A stretch of DNA of 64,000 nt from Halopseudomonas xiamenensis (GTDB lineage: Bacteria; Pseudomonadota; Gammaproteobacteria; Pseudomonadales; Pseudomonadaceae): NCBI RefSeq assembly GCF_014219065.1, contig NZ_JACLGO010000008.1, positions 107,040-171,039 on the forward strand, written 5' to 3'. Made by a program: the position numbers and the translations under genes. This document shows positions 46,825-55,018 of this stretch, one piece after another; within the stretch, counting starts at the first letter, position 1, and each line of letters opens with the position of its first letter. The notes beneath the pieces are model-generated. The model worked only from the letters and a program-made list of their open reading frames with translations, was not told the origin of the DNA and ran no database searches.

Positions 46825-47301
46825 ATGTCCCATAACGTACGAAACTCATCCCTGGCCCAGCGCGGCTTCACCCTGATCGAGGTCATGGTGGTGGTGGTCA
46901 TCCTCGGTATCCTGGCGGCGGTGGTGGTGCCACGGGTGATGGACCGGCCCGACCAGGCACGGATCACCAAGGTGCAGAACGACATCCGTGCGCTGGAAAG
47001 CGCGCTGAACCTGTACCGCCTGGACAACTTCAATTATCCGACCACCGAGCAGGGCCTGCGCGCGCTGGTCGAGCGGCCGAGTGGCAATGACACCGCGCGC
47101 AACTGGCGCGCCGGCGGCTATATCGACCGCCTGCAGAAGGACCCCTGGGGCAACGAGTATCAGTACCTGCGCCCGGGCCGCGATGACCGTGAGTACGATC
47201 TGTACAGCCTGGGCGCCGACGGCCGACCCGGCGGTACTGACGCAAATGCTGATATTGGCAACTGGAATGTGGAAGATCCAGAGAGCAATCAGAGACGTTG
47301 A
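46825..47301 (+). CDS. gspG: Major pseudopilin GspG
   Basis: A 158-residue major pseudopilin. The prepilin peptidase site is QRG/FTLIEV with Glu at +5, after a short leader. The hydrophobic helix VMVVVVILGILAAVVVPRV and the GspG core (YRLDNFNYPTTEQGLRALV; DPWGNEYQYLRPG) are intact, including the C-terminal Asp-rich calcium loop (GADGRPGGTDANADIGNW). The start at 46825 immediately follows the gspF stop. A repeat cassette of about 250 bases separates it from gspH. Confidence 0.96.
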   Translation: MSHNVRNSSLAQRGFTLIEVMVVVVILGILAAVVVPRVMDRPDQARITKVQNDIRALESALNLYRLDNFNYPTTEQGLRALVERPSGNDTARNWRAGGYIDRLQKDPWGNEYQYLRPGRDDREYDLYSLGADGRPGGTDANADIGNWNVEDPESNQRR

Positions 47302-47557
47302 TGGAGTGGCTGAGTCGTCGAGCAGGCGCTCGACAACCCGGGGGCAGCGCACGTTTCGGGGTGTAGCCCCTCGGTCCGATCGCGGCCCGAGCCGCTCGAC
47401 AACCCGGCGGCGGTGCTGGTCGGGGGGGCGGGGTGTCGGGGTGTAGCGCCCCCGCGCTACGCCTGCGATCTTGCAGCGGCAGTAAAGCTGTCGTCGAGCA
47501 GGGGCTCGACAACCCGAAACAAGGTGCGGTCAAACACATGAGGAGTGCGTTCCAGGT
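47302..47557. repeat. Repeat cassette between gspG and gspH
   Basis: A 256-base non-coding insert in an otherwise overlapping operon. A 27-base palindromic unit (core GTCGAGC...GCTCGACAACCCG) occurs at 47314-47340 and, with one change, at 47490-47516, in direct orientation about 176 bases apart. A partial third copy is at 47388-47406. Between them are two related GTGTAGC-containing segments, the second a strong hairpin (GTAGCGC...GCGCTAC). No gene, SD or clear promoter is seen inside. Confidence 0.7.
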
Positions 47558-48106
47558 ATGAGTGTCCGCCAGTTACAGCGCGGCATGCACGCACCCCAGC
47601 ACGGCTTCACCCTGATGGAGCTGCTGGTGGTGCTGGTGCTGATCGGTATCGTCGCCGGCCTGGCGACCCTGTCGCTGGGCGATGGTTCCGAGCGCAAGCT
47701 GCGTGCCGAAGCGGAGCGGCTGGCCGCCACCTTGCGCCTGGCCCGGGATGAGCTGCTGATTACCGGCGAATCGGACCGGGCGCTGGGCCTGCGCCGTGAT
47801 GGCTACAGCTTCCTCGAGCTGATGGTGCTGGATGGCAGTACCCGCGAGTGGCGTCCGCTGGTCGATCCGCAGCTGGGACCGCGACAGTTCGAGCAGGGCC
47901 TGATCGAGGTGCGCCTGGAACTGGACGGCGAATACACCGCCTTGCCGCAGACCAGCGGCTGGGAACCGCATGTACGCCTGGGCAATACCGGCGAGATGAC
48001 TCCGGCGCTGATCACCCTGCAGGTACCGGGCAAGGACCTGGTACGCCATATAGAAGTCGGCCTGGAAGGGCGTATCGAGGTGCTGGATGCGATCACCACG
48101 CCGTAG
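47558..48106 (+). CDS. gspH: Minor pseudopilin GspH
   Basis: A 182-residue minor pseudopilin. The cleavage site is QHG/FTLMEL (Glu +5) after a 16-residue leader, followed by a hydrophobic helix and a beta-rich body (LGLRRDGYSFLELMVLDG) characteristic of GspH. The SD is weak. It overlaps gspI by 20 bases. It is the first gene after the repeat cassette, so its expression depends on read-through or an unseen promoter. Confidence 0.9.
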   Translation: MSVRQLQRGMHAPQHGFTLMELLVVLVLIGIVAGLATLSLGDGSERKLRAEAERLAATLRLARDELLITGESDRALGLRRDGYSFLELMVLDGSTREWRPLVDPQLGPRQFEQGLIEVRLELDGEYTALPQTSGWEPHVRLGNTGEMTPALITLQVPGKDLVRHIEVGLEGRIEVLDAITTP

Positions 48107-48485
48107 CCGGCAAACCGGCTTCACCCTGCTCGAGGTGCTGGTGGCGCTGACCGTGCTGGCGGTGGCACTGGCGGCCCTGGTCAAGACCGGCGCCGACCAT
48201 GCGCGCAACACCGCCTACTTGCAGGAGCGCACCCTGGCGCACTGGGCCGGGCAGAACCTGTTGACCGAATTCCAGACCGGCATGCGCTCGATTGCCGAGG
48301 GCGGGCGTACCGGGGATGTGCTGATGGGACCGTACCGCTATGCCTACCGGGTGGAAATGAGTGACTACACGGCGAGCACGCCGTTTCCGCTGCCGCCGGT
48401 CAAGCGTGTGGACATCCGCCTGTGGTTGGCCGACCAGGGTGAGCAGGCGCAGCGTGCCAGCGTATCCGGATTCATGTTGCCATGA
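48087..48485 (+). CDS. gspI: Minor pseudopilin GspI
   Basis: A 132-residue minor pseudopilin of the tip complex. The cleavage site is QTG/FTLLEV (Glu +5), followed by the hydrophobic helix LVALTVLAVALAALVKTG and the family stretch NTAYLQERTLAHWAGQNLLTE. It starts inside the 3' end of gspH and overlaps gspJ by 4 bases. Confidence 0.92.
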   Translation: MRSPRRSRQTGFTLLEVLVALTVLAVALAALVKTGADHARNTAYLQERTLAHWAGQNLLTEFQTGMRSIAEGGRTGDVLMGPYRYAYRVEMSDYTASTPFPLPPVKRVDIRLWLADQGEQAQRASVSGFMLP

Positions 48486-49114
48486 TCCGCAGGCGCGCTG
48501 GCCGGCAACGCGGCTTCACCCTGCTGGAAATGCTCATTGCCATGGCGGTGTTCGCGGTGATGAGCATGGTTGCCTACCAGGGCTTGCGGGCGGTGCTGAA
48601 CGCCGATCATGTCACCCGCGAGCAGGCCCAGCACCTGGCTGATCTGCAGGTCACCCTCAGCGTACTGGAGCGCGATCTGGCGCAGGTAGTGGATGTGACG
48701 GTGCGCGATGAGTTCGGTGATCCGCTGCCACCGCTGCGTTTGCGTGCCGGTGGTGAGCAGCAGTTGCTGGAACTGGTGCGTGCCGGGGCCGGTGGCGAGC
48801 AGCGCCTGCGTCGCAGCGCCTGGCAGATCACCGAGCGGGGGCTGGAGCGCCGGCTGTGGCCGGGCGTGGATATCGTTGATGCCGAGAGCATGCGTGTCCG
48901 GCCGTTCGCCGATCTGGTGGAAGAGCAGCAAAAGCTGGGTATGGAGAGCGCCTTTCTGTTCATCGTACGCACGCCGTCGGGACTGGAGCGGGTGGATGCC
49001 TGGCCGCTGGCCGACGCCGACCCACAGGCCGGCGGCCTGCCAGTGGCGATCGAGGTGGTGCTGGACATACCTGGGCTGGGTGAAATTCGCCGGCTGATGG
49101 CGGTGGGGCTGTGA
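48482..49114 (+). CDS. gspJ: Minor pseudopilin GspJ
   Basis: A 210-residue minor pseudopilin of the tip complex. The cleavage site is QRG/FTLLEM (Glu +5), with hydrophobic helix LIAMAVFAVMSMVAYQGL and body stretches LSVLERDLAQVVDVTVRDEFG and RSAWQITERGLERRLWP. The length is normal. It overlaps gspK by 4 bases. Confidence 0.93.
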   Translation: MIRRRAGRQRGFTLLEMLIAMAVFAVMSMVAYQGLRAVLNADHVTREQAQHLADLQVTLSVLERDLAQVVDVTVRDEFGDPLPPLRLRAGGEQQLLELVRAGAGGEQRLRRSAWQITERGLERRLWPGVDIVDAESMRVRPFADLVEEQQKLGMESAFLFIVRTPSGLERVDAWPLADADPQAGGLPVAIEVVLDIPGLGEIRRLMAVGL

Positions 49115-49911
49115 GCGGTCGGCGGCAGCAGGGCGTGGCGCTGATCACCGCGCTGCTGGTGATGGCGCTGGCGGTGGTCGCCGCGGTTGGCATGGCGATG
49201 CGTGGGCAGGCGGATATTCGCCGTACCAGTGCGGTGTTCGAGCGGGACTTTTCCCGCCAGGTGGCGCAAGGCGCGGAAAACATGGTGCTGCAATTGCTGG
49301 AGCGGGCCAAGGGGCCGGAGGACCTGTTGTGGGATACCTGCCGGTCACCGGTATTGCCCTTCGAGGTCGATGGCGTACGGCTGGAGGCCATGCTCGACGA
49401 CATGCGCTGCCGCTACAACCTGAATGCGCTGGCCGGCGGCGATGAAACCGAGCAGGGCTACTTCGCCCGGCTGGTGGATCAGGTCGGTCAGCAAAGTGGC
49501 GTGCGCATGCCGCCGGGGGCGCAGTTGGCGCTGGCGGTGAGCGACTGGATGAGTGCGGAAACCGACGACCCGGTATATCGGCTGGAAACGCCGCCGCGGG
49601 TCTCGGGCAACCGGCCGATGCTGGTGGCTTCGGAGCTCAACAGCGTCGCCGGGATGACGGCCGAGGCCTGGCAGGCACTGGCGCCGTGGGTGACGGCCTA
49701 TCCGGGTACGGCCAGCCCGATCGATCTGGAGCGCAGTGCGGAGTTGATGCAACAGGTGTTCGCCGATCGCCCCCCCGCCGAGAATGCGCCCTGGTACATG
49801 CGTTTGCAGATAGTGGCACAGTTCGCCGAACGGCGGTTTTATCAATGCACATTGCTGGATGCACCCAACGGCAAGGTGGTCCTCAGAGAACAGACGGCCT
49901 GCGAGCCATGA
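49111..49911 (+). CDS. gspK: Minor pseudopilin GspK, short form
   Basis: A 266-residue GspK, the pseudopilus tip subunit. It lacks Glu +5 as the family does (RQQG/VALITALLV). It is about 60 residues shorter than the roughly 330-residue homologues I remember: the calcium-binding stretch after DWMSAETDDP is cut down, and the usual conserved P-N-V-N-T block near the C-terminal part is replaced by SPIDLERSAEL. No frameshift is evident. It starts with GTG overlapping gspJ. Confidence 0.85.
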   Translation: MSGRRQQGVALITALLVMALAVVAAVGMAMRGQADIRRTSAVFERDFSRQVAQGAENMVLQLLERAKGPEDLLWDTCRSPVLPFEVDGVRLEAMLDDMRCRYNLNALAGGDETEQGYFARLVDQVGQQSGVRMPPGAQLALAVSDWMSAETDDPVYRLETPPRVSGNRPMLVASELNSVAGMTAEAWQALAPWVTAYPGTASPIDLERSAELMQQVFADRPPAENAPWYMRLQIVAQFAERRFYQCTLLDAPNGKVVLREQTACEP

Positions 49912-49936
49912 CAGACGGATCGGACGGATTCACGAC

Positions 49937-51172
49937 ATGTTGATAGTGCTATTGCCGGAAGCACCGGAAATACAGGGCCTGGAGCCGGCCCGACTGCATT
50001 GGTGGCGCACTGGCCGTGAAGGCGCGCTGCTGGAGTCCGGCGAGGATGACCTGGTCGCGCTGCGCAGCCGCTTTGCCGGTGAACGCCTGCGGGCGCTGGC
50101 ACCGGCTGCGGCGGTTAACCTGTATCGGGTAGCCATGCCGGTACGGCGGCCCGCTGCGGTAAGGGCGGCATTGCCCTTCGCCCTGGAAGACCACCTGGGG
50201 CAGGAGTTGGAGGAACTGCATCTGGTGGCCGGGCCACGGCGTTCCGATGGCCGTTTCGTGGCCGCGGTGACCGAGCGCCAGCGCATGGAGGCCTGGCTGG
50301 AACTCTGCCAGATGGCCGGCTGGCGCCTTGATGCGCTGCTGCCCCAGGCCAGCCTGCATGATGATCTGGCACCGGAGGTCGGGCTGCGTGTGCAACCTTC
50401 GCCCTGGCCTGCTGACAACCAACTGGCGCTGGTCAGCAGCGCCGATCAGGAACCGGCGCTGATCGAACAGGGCATGCTCGGCTTCTGGCTCAGGCAGCGG
50501 TTGGCGCAACTGGATGAGCAGCAACGGGTTCTCGAACTGGCTGGCTACAGCCTGGCCGAGCTGGGGCTGGTGGAGACCGATTGCGAGGTACGGCAGGCAT
50601 CACCGGTACCGGCACTAGAGGCGGCGCTCCGGTGCGCCCAGCAGTCGGCCCGGGCGCTGAACCTGCTCTGTGGCAGCTATGCCAGCGGCATGGCCACGCC
50701 GCCTTGGCGCAAGTTGCGTCCGGTACTGGTCGCCGCCGGGGTGTTGCTGGCGGTGGTAGTGGGCCAGCAGGTGTTTGAAGGTATCGCCCTGAGCAGCGAG
50801 CGGGAGCGGTTGCAGGCGCAGATCGACCAACTGTTCGACAGCACCCTGCCACGCAGCCGGCGGGTGGAGCCGGTTACGCAGTTTCGCCAGGTGCTCGAGA
50901 GTGGTGGCGCACAAATGGCGGCAAACGGCACCGGCAGCCTACTGTACGAGGTGCTGGCGGCGGTGCGGGAGGATGGCGGGGGCGATATCCGCCAGTTCCG
51001 TGCCACAGCAACCGAGGTGGAACTGGAGCTGCGATTGCCATCCTTTGCCGAACTGGAGAATATCCGCAGTCGGCTGGCTGCGGGCGCCGGCCTCAGCGAG
51101 ACCCTGCAGGGCGCCGATTCCGGTAGCGATGGGGTCACCGCACGACTCAGAGTACAGAGGGACGGACCATGA
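49937..51172 (+). CDS. gspL: Type II secretion protein GspL
   Basis: A 411-residue bitopic inner-membrane protein that anchors GspE. The cytosolic actin-like part spans about 1-255, and the ALPFALEDHLGQELEELHLVAG stretch resembles the GspE-contacting region. A single TM lies at about 263-283 (LRPVLVAAGVLLAVVVGQ), and a ferredoxin-like periplasmic domain follows (about 330-411). The start at 49937 follows gspK after 25 bases. It overlaps gspM (ATGA). Confidence 0.88.
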   Translation: MLIVLLPEAPEIQGLEPARLHWWRTGREGALLESGEDDLVALRSRFAGERLRALAPAAAVNLYRVAMPVRRPAAVRAALPFALEDHLGQELEELHLVAGPRRSDGRFVAAVTERQRMEAWLELCQMAGWRLDALLPQASLHDDLAPEVGLRVQPSPWPADNQLALVSSADQEPALIEQGMLGFWLRQRLAQLDEQQRVLELAGYSLAELGLVETDCEVRQASPVPALEAALRCAQQSARALNLLCGSYASGMATPPWRKLRPVLVAAGVLLAVVVGQQVFEGIALSSERERLQAQIDQLFDSTLPRSRRVEPVTQFRQVLESGGAQMAANGTGSLLYEVLAAVREDGGGDIRQFRATATEVELELRLPSFAELENIRSRLAAGAGLSETLQGADSGSDGVTARLRVQRDGP

Positions 51173-51654
51173 ATGCCTGGTGGGCGGGGCTGGCCCCGCG
51201 TGAACGTGTGATCCTGGGCGGTGGTGCCGCGGTATTGGCGTTACTGCTGCTGTGGCTGATGGTCTGGGAGCCGCTGGCGCAGAAGCGCGAGCGGCTGCGT
51301 GGTGATATCAGTGCGCTGTCCGCTGACCTGGCGTGGATGCAGCAGGTGGCCGGACAGGTCAAGCGCCGGGCGGCGCAACAGCAGACCCAGGGCAATACTG
51401 CTGCCGCCGGCGGCTCGATATTGACCCTGGTGGAGGTTTCCGCCAGCGCCGCCGGTCTGCGCACTTCGCTGGAACGGGTGCAGCCCGAAGGGCAGGGCGC
51501 CCGGCTGTGGTTCAATGAAACCGGATTCGATGCGCTGCTCGGCTGGCTCGGCGAGCTGGAACAGCGCCATGGCCTGCAGATCAGCCAACTGGCGGTGGAT
51601 GCGGGGAATGCGCCGGGGCTGGTCAGCGCCCGGGTCAAGGTGGAGCCGCGTTGA
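51169..51654 (+). CDS. gspM: Type II secretion protein GspM
   Basis: A 161-residue partner of GspL. A short cytosolic start (MNAWWAGLAPRERVI) is followed by a TM at about 16-35, a coiled coil (about 38-70) and a circular-permuted ferredoxin-like periplasmic domain (about 80-160). It overlaps gspL by 4 bases and gspN by one base. Confidence 0.9.
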   Translation: MNAWWAGLAPRERVILGGGAAVLALLLLWLMVWEPLAQKRERLRGDISALSADLAWMQQVAGQVKRRAAQQQTQGNTAAAGGSILTLVEVSASAAGLRTSLERVQPEGQGARLWFNETGFDALLGWLGELEQRHGLQISQLAVDAGNAPGLVSARVKVEPR

Positions 51655-52409
51655 TGCTCAAACGATGGAACCTGAAAGCCACGCTGATCTGCGCTGTGCT
51701 GCTGTATCTGCTGACCCTGGTGTGGAACCTGCCGGCGGCGGTGGTCTGGCAGCGACTGCAACACCAGTTGCCGGTGCCGGTCACCCTGCATGGGTTGACG
51801 GGGACGCTGTGGTCCGGCCAGATCGGCCAACTGGAGGTCGACGGGGTCAACCAGGGTCTGCTGCGCTGGCAATGGCAACCAGCCCAGCTGCTGCGCGGGC
51901 GCATCGGCCTGGAACTGCTGTGGCAACCACGCAATGGCAAGGTCGATGCGCAACTGCAGGCGGGCCTGGGCTCGCTGGTACTGCGCGATATCCGCGGCAG
52001 CCTGGATGCCGCGAGCATGGCGGCAATCAATAACGCGCCCTTCGTGCTGGGTGGCAGCTGGCTGCTGGATGTGCCGGAGCTGGCGCTTGAGAGTTTCGAC
52101 TCGGTAGCGGCTGCCAACGGCCGCCTGGTATGGCAGGATGCCGCCGGCGGCTTGCCGCAGGCGATGCCGTTCGGGCATCTGACCGCGGCGCTGAGCGATG
52201 CCGACGGCTGGCTGCTGCTGCAGTTGCAGGACCAGGGCGGTCCGCTCGGGCTGCGCGGCGACGCGCGCTGGCGCCCCGGCCAGCCAATGAAGATCGAGGC
52301 CCAGCTGCAGGCGCGGGCCGATGCCGAGCCTGGACTGGCTGGCGGCCTTGGGCTGCTTGGCCGGCCCGATGCGCAGGGCTGGGTCAATTGGCGGGTGCAG
52401 CTGCAATGA
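51654..52409 (+). CDS. gspN: Type II secretion protein GspN
   Basis: A 251-residue GspN with one N-terminal TM (about 9-28) and a periplasmic beta-rich domain resembling AsmA/TamB-like folds. Family stretches: GLTGTLWSGQIGQLEVDG near 48-65 and NGRLVWQDAAGGLP. GspN is present in only some T2SS operons and its role is unclear. The ATG overlaps the gspM stop (TGATG); a TTG one codon upstream is unlikely. Confidence 0.88.
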   Translation: MLKRWNLKATLICAVLLYLLTLVWNLPAAVVWQRLQHQLPVPVTLHGLTGTLWSGQIGQLEVDGVNQGLLRWQWQPAQLLRGRIGLELLWQPRNGKVDAQLQAGLGSLVLRDIRGSLDAASMAAINNAPFVLGGSWLLDVPELALESFDSVAAANGRLVWQDAAGGLPQAMPFGHLTAALSDADGWLLLQLQDQGGPLGLRGDARWRPGQPMKIEAQLQARADAEPGLAGGLGLLGRPDAQGWVNWRVQLQ

Positions 52410-52444
52410 AACGGAACAATGCTGGTTTTTCTGGGAGATATTTG

Positions 52445-53059
52445 ATGCGTTCATGTGTATTGCTGCTGTTGTTGGCGGGACTGACGGGGTGCGCCGGCAT
52501 GGCTTCGCAGCAGGGCAATGAAGCCGGTCTGGCCGACGCCCGGGCCAAGATCAGCCTGGGCCGCTGCGATGACGGCCTGGTGGCGGACCTGCGTCGCCAC
52601 AAGGCACCGGAACTGGAGCAGCAGGCGGCCTACGTATGTCTGCAGCAAGGGGAGATCGTTGCGGTGGAAACCCTGTTGCAGGACTACACCAAGCGGCATG
52701 TGGACCCGCCCTATCCGGATTACTCGGCCTATCTGCTGGCGTTGGCCCAATACGGCCGCTTCGAGTTGACCGCCGAGGACGATGCCATGCGCCTGCAGGA
52801 AGGACGCAAGGTGCATGCGCGTTTTGCCGAGTTCGTGCGTCGTTATCCCGAATCGGAGTACCGCAGTGAAGTGGCCCCGCATCTGTATGAGCTGTTGCAG
52901 GACATGGCCGTTACCGAATACCGCCTGGCCATGCAGGCAATCGAGGCGGGGGACCTGCAGACCGGGGAAGCACGCATGCGTTATATCGCCCGACATTATG
53001 CGCATACCGAGTCGGGGCGTAACGCCAACCAGTGGCTGGATCGGCTGACCGAGCAGTAA
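52445..53059 (+). CDS. BamD-like lipoprotein at the end of the gsp operon
   Basis: A 204-residue lipoprotein. The lipobox LTGC gives Cys16; SD GGGAGA lies 8 bases upstream. The rest is helical with TPR-like units. The region FAEFVRRYPESEYRSEVAPHLYELLQ and the following YIARHYAHTESGRNANQWLDRL resemble BamD repeats, but at 204 residues it is shorter than the roughly 245-residue BamD of BAM. It follows gspN by 35 bases on the same strand, so a T2SS accessory role (for example secretin targeting) is possible. This is inference only. Confidence 0.7.
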   Translation: MRSCVLLLLLAGLTGCAGMASQQGNEAGLADARAKISLGRCDDGLVADLRRHKAPELEQQAAYVCLQQGEIVAVETLLQDYTKRHVDPPYPDYSAYLLALAQYGRFELTAEDDAMRLQEGRKVHARFAEFVRRYPESEYRSEVAPHLYELLQDMAVTEYRLAMQAIEAGDLQTGEARMRYIARHYAHTESGRNANQWLDRLTEQ

Positions 53060-53447
53060 GCCTCCGGCACTGCGCCGTCGCCACTCCCGGCGGCGGCATC
53101 ACCTGTAAACGCCTGCCGCCACCGACCTGGAAATCAGCTCCGCGTCAACAGCTGAACAGCCTTTGATGAGTGGTATTTTTCCCCAGGATTGAGACATTGG
53201 CGCTTGACATTGTGCACAGCACGAAAAACTTCCTGAACCTTCTGCAACAAAACCGTCGTAAGTCTCTGAAAAATCAATGCGACTTTGTAAGTCGTTGATT
53301 TTGCTGATAAATTATTTGGTCATATTTTGAGCATTCTGACTGGCGGCCACGTATTACTTGCCACGGAACGAGTTTTAGGCAGGCTATCCACAGAGTTTTC
53401 CACAGCTTTTGTGGATAGCTTGCCCCAATCTCGGGGAGACCGCCCGG
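53060..53447. other. AT-rich convergent intergenic region
   Basis: A 388-base gap between convergent genes, clearly more AT-rich than its surroundings from about 53160 to 53340. TTGACA occurs at about 53204 without a good -10. The region ends with a DnaA-box-like cluster. No open frame or tRNA is seen. An unannotated small RNA cannot be excluded. Confidence 0.5.
53384..53418. other. Cluster of three DnaA-box-like sites
   Basis: CTATCCACA (53384-53392), TTTTCCACA (53396-53404) and the inverse of CTATCCACA (53410-53418) each differ by one base from TTATCCACA. The outer two form a perfect 10-base inverted repeat (GCTATCCACA/TGTGGATAGC). An AT-rich stretch lies just upstream. No promoter is served here because both flanking genes end at this spot. 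Confidence 0.5.
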
Positions 53448-54365
53448 TCACACTCCCTGGGGAATGTCTTCGCCGCCGAGGGCGCTGGTCAGGGCCGGCA
53501 ACAGTTCCGACAGGGTACGCGACATGATGATGAAGCTGGCGTCCAGCTGACCGGCCATGTCGTCACCGCCCTGGTCGTCGGCCTCGTCACGCAGCAGCTC
53601 TTCGAAGCGCAGGCGCTTGACCGCCAACTTGTCATCCAGGGTGAAGGACAGCTTGTCATGCCAGTGCAGGGCCAGTTGGCTGACCTGTTTGCCCACTGTC
53701 AGGTGTTGCTGGATCTCGTCGCTGGACAGGTCCTGGCGCTTGCAGCGGATCACCCCGCCATCCTCACCGGTATCGCGCAGCTCGCATTCATCGGAAATGA
53801 TCAGGCCCTCGGGCGCCTGGCCGGTCTTGACCCAGTCGGTCATGCAGGCGGCGGGGGCGATCTTCACGTTCATCGGGCGCACCGGCAGGCTGCCGGTGCC
53901 TTCACGCAGCAGGCTGAGCAAGTCCTCGGCGCGCTTGGCGCTGGAGGTGTCCACGGCGATCCAGCCTTCACGTGGCGCGATGCAGGCGAGGGTGGTCTGG
54001 GTACGGGTGAAGGCACGGGGCAGCAGGGACATGACGATCTCGTCCTTGAGCGTATCCTTCTCCTTCTTGTAGACCTTGCGCGCATCCCGGGCTTCGATCT
54101 CCTCGACCTTCTCGGCCAGGGCATCCTTCACCACACTGCCGGGCAGGATGCGTTCTTCCTTGCGCAGCGCGACCAGCCAGTAACCCTCGGCTACCTGCAG
54201 CAGGTTTTCCGAATGGCGACCGAAGGGGGTGGTCCAGCCCAGGGTATGGGTTTCCTGGCTGGCGCAGGGGCGGGCGGGGCGCTGTTCCAGCGCAGCCAGC
54301 AACTCGGCTTCGGTGAAGGGTACATCCTGGCTGAAACGGTAGAGCAATAGATTACGGAACCACAT
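53448..54365 (-). CDS. rdgC: Recombination-associated protein RdgC
   Basis: A 305-residue ring-shaped DNA-binding protein that limits RecA activity. The start is the ATG at 54365 ([15 protein letters not shown]), matching the family; an upstream TTG adds two residues. Conserved stretches: [29 protein letters not shown], and the C-terminal [26 protein letters not shown] precedes it. It is monocistronic, with tRNA-Val divergent upstream. Confidence 0.95.
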   Translation of the reverse strand: MWFRNLLLYRFSQDVPFTEAELLAALEQRPARPCASQETHTLGWTTPFGRHSENLLQVAEGYWLVALRKEERILPGSVVKDALAEKVEEIEARDARKVYKKEKDTLKDEIVMSLLPRAFTRTQTTLACIAPREGWIAVDTSSAKRAEDLLSLLREGTGSLPVRPMNVKIAPAACMTDWVKTGQAPEGLIISDECELRDTGEDGGVIRCKRQDLSSDEIQQHLTVGKQVSQLALHWHDKLSFTLDDKLAVKRLRFEELLRDEADDQGGDDMAGQLDASFIIMSRTLSELLPALTSALGGEDIPQGV

Positions 54366-54503
54366 GGGCAATCCTTGTGACTATGGATAAATGGAAGGGT
54401 TGGAAAGGGCGGGCATTATTGCGCGCGACAACGGTTTCAGCCAGTCCTGCCCGATGATTGCATAACATATTGAAAAAGAGTGGGATTTTTTTCACAAAAG
54501 GTA

Positions 54504-54532
54504 TTGCCAGAAGGCCAAAACCTGCCTAGAAT
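54504..54532 (+). promoter_or_regulatory. Promoter of tRNA-Val/Asp operon, copy 1
   Basis: TTGCCA-N17-TAGAAT followed by GCGCCCC, a GC-rich discriminator. The same hexamers and spacing recur before copy 2. Confidence 0.8.
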
Positions 54533-54554
54533 GCGCCCCACTTCGAGAGCAAAT

Positions 54555-54630
54555 GGGTGATTAGCTCAGCTGGGAGAGCATCTGCCTTACAAGCAGAGGG
54601 TCGGCGGTTCGATCCCGTCATCACCCACCA
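54555..54630 (+). tRNA. tRNA-Val (anticodon TAC), copy 1
   Basis: A 76-base tRNA with encoded CCA. The acceptor GGGTGAT pairs with ATCACCC, and the loop CTTACAA gives anticodon TAC. It is identical to the copy at 55117. Confidence 0.97.
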
Positions 54631-54643
54631 CTCGAAGTAATGC

Positions 54644-54720
54644 GCAGCGGTAGTTCAGTTGGTTAGAATACCGGCCTGTCACGCCGGGGGTCGCGGGTTC
54701 GAGTCCCGTCCGCTGCGCCA
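54644..54720 (+). tRNA. tRNA-Asp (anticodon GTC), copy 1
   Basis: A 77-base tRNA with encoded CCA. The acceptor GCAGCGG pairs with CCGCTGC, and the loop CTGTCAC gives anticodon GTC. It is 13 bases after tRNA-Val and identical to the copy at 55206. Confidence 0.97.
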
Positions 54721-54725
54721 TATAC

Positions 54726-54760
54726 AAAGCCCTCGCATCAAGAGATGTGGGGGCTTTTTT
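54726..54760 (+). terminator. Terminator of tRNA operon copy 1
   Basis: The stem AAAGCCCTCGCATC/GATGTGGGGGCTTT with loop AAGA is followed by a T run. Copy 2 differs at several stem bases yet keeps pairing. Confidence 0.88.
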
Positions 54761-54828
54761 CGTTGGGCCATCGCACTCGCCGCCCACTCCTGAGCTGACC
54801 TGAAGCAATGTGGGATGGCTCTCTACCT

Positions 54829-54958
54829 CGTCATCCTTCGTGCTTCTACCCATCATCCTTCGCGCTTCTACCCCGTCATCCTTCGCGCGGGCGAAGGATC
54901 CAGGGTGCCGGCTGACCTGGAGTGTCCTATGGATCCTTCGCCTACGCGAAGGATGACG
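54829..54958. repeat. Clustered CATCCTTCG repeats between the tRNA operons
   Basis: Three near-tandem copies begin with (CG)TCATCCTTCG at 54829, about 54852 and 54874. The third runs into a hairpin (CCTTCGCGCGGGCGAAGG), and an inverted copy (GGATCCTTCG...CGAAGGATGACG) lies at 54931-54958. This is a second extragenic palindrome family, distinct from the CATTGCGAG type. The rest of the gap to 55018 shows no gene. Confidence 0.65.
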
Positions 54959-55018
54959 AAGTTTGGGGAGGCATGCGGTGATTGAGCTTGTCTACGCTAT
55001 TGCCTTGCGTCCCCGGCT

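Noticed and set aside
54587..54856. 89-codon frame on the minus strand across tRNA-Val and tRNA-Asp
   Set aside because: Its TGLEPATPG and GIEPPTLC phrases are well-known artefacts of translating tRNA genes in antisense.
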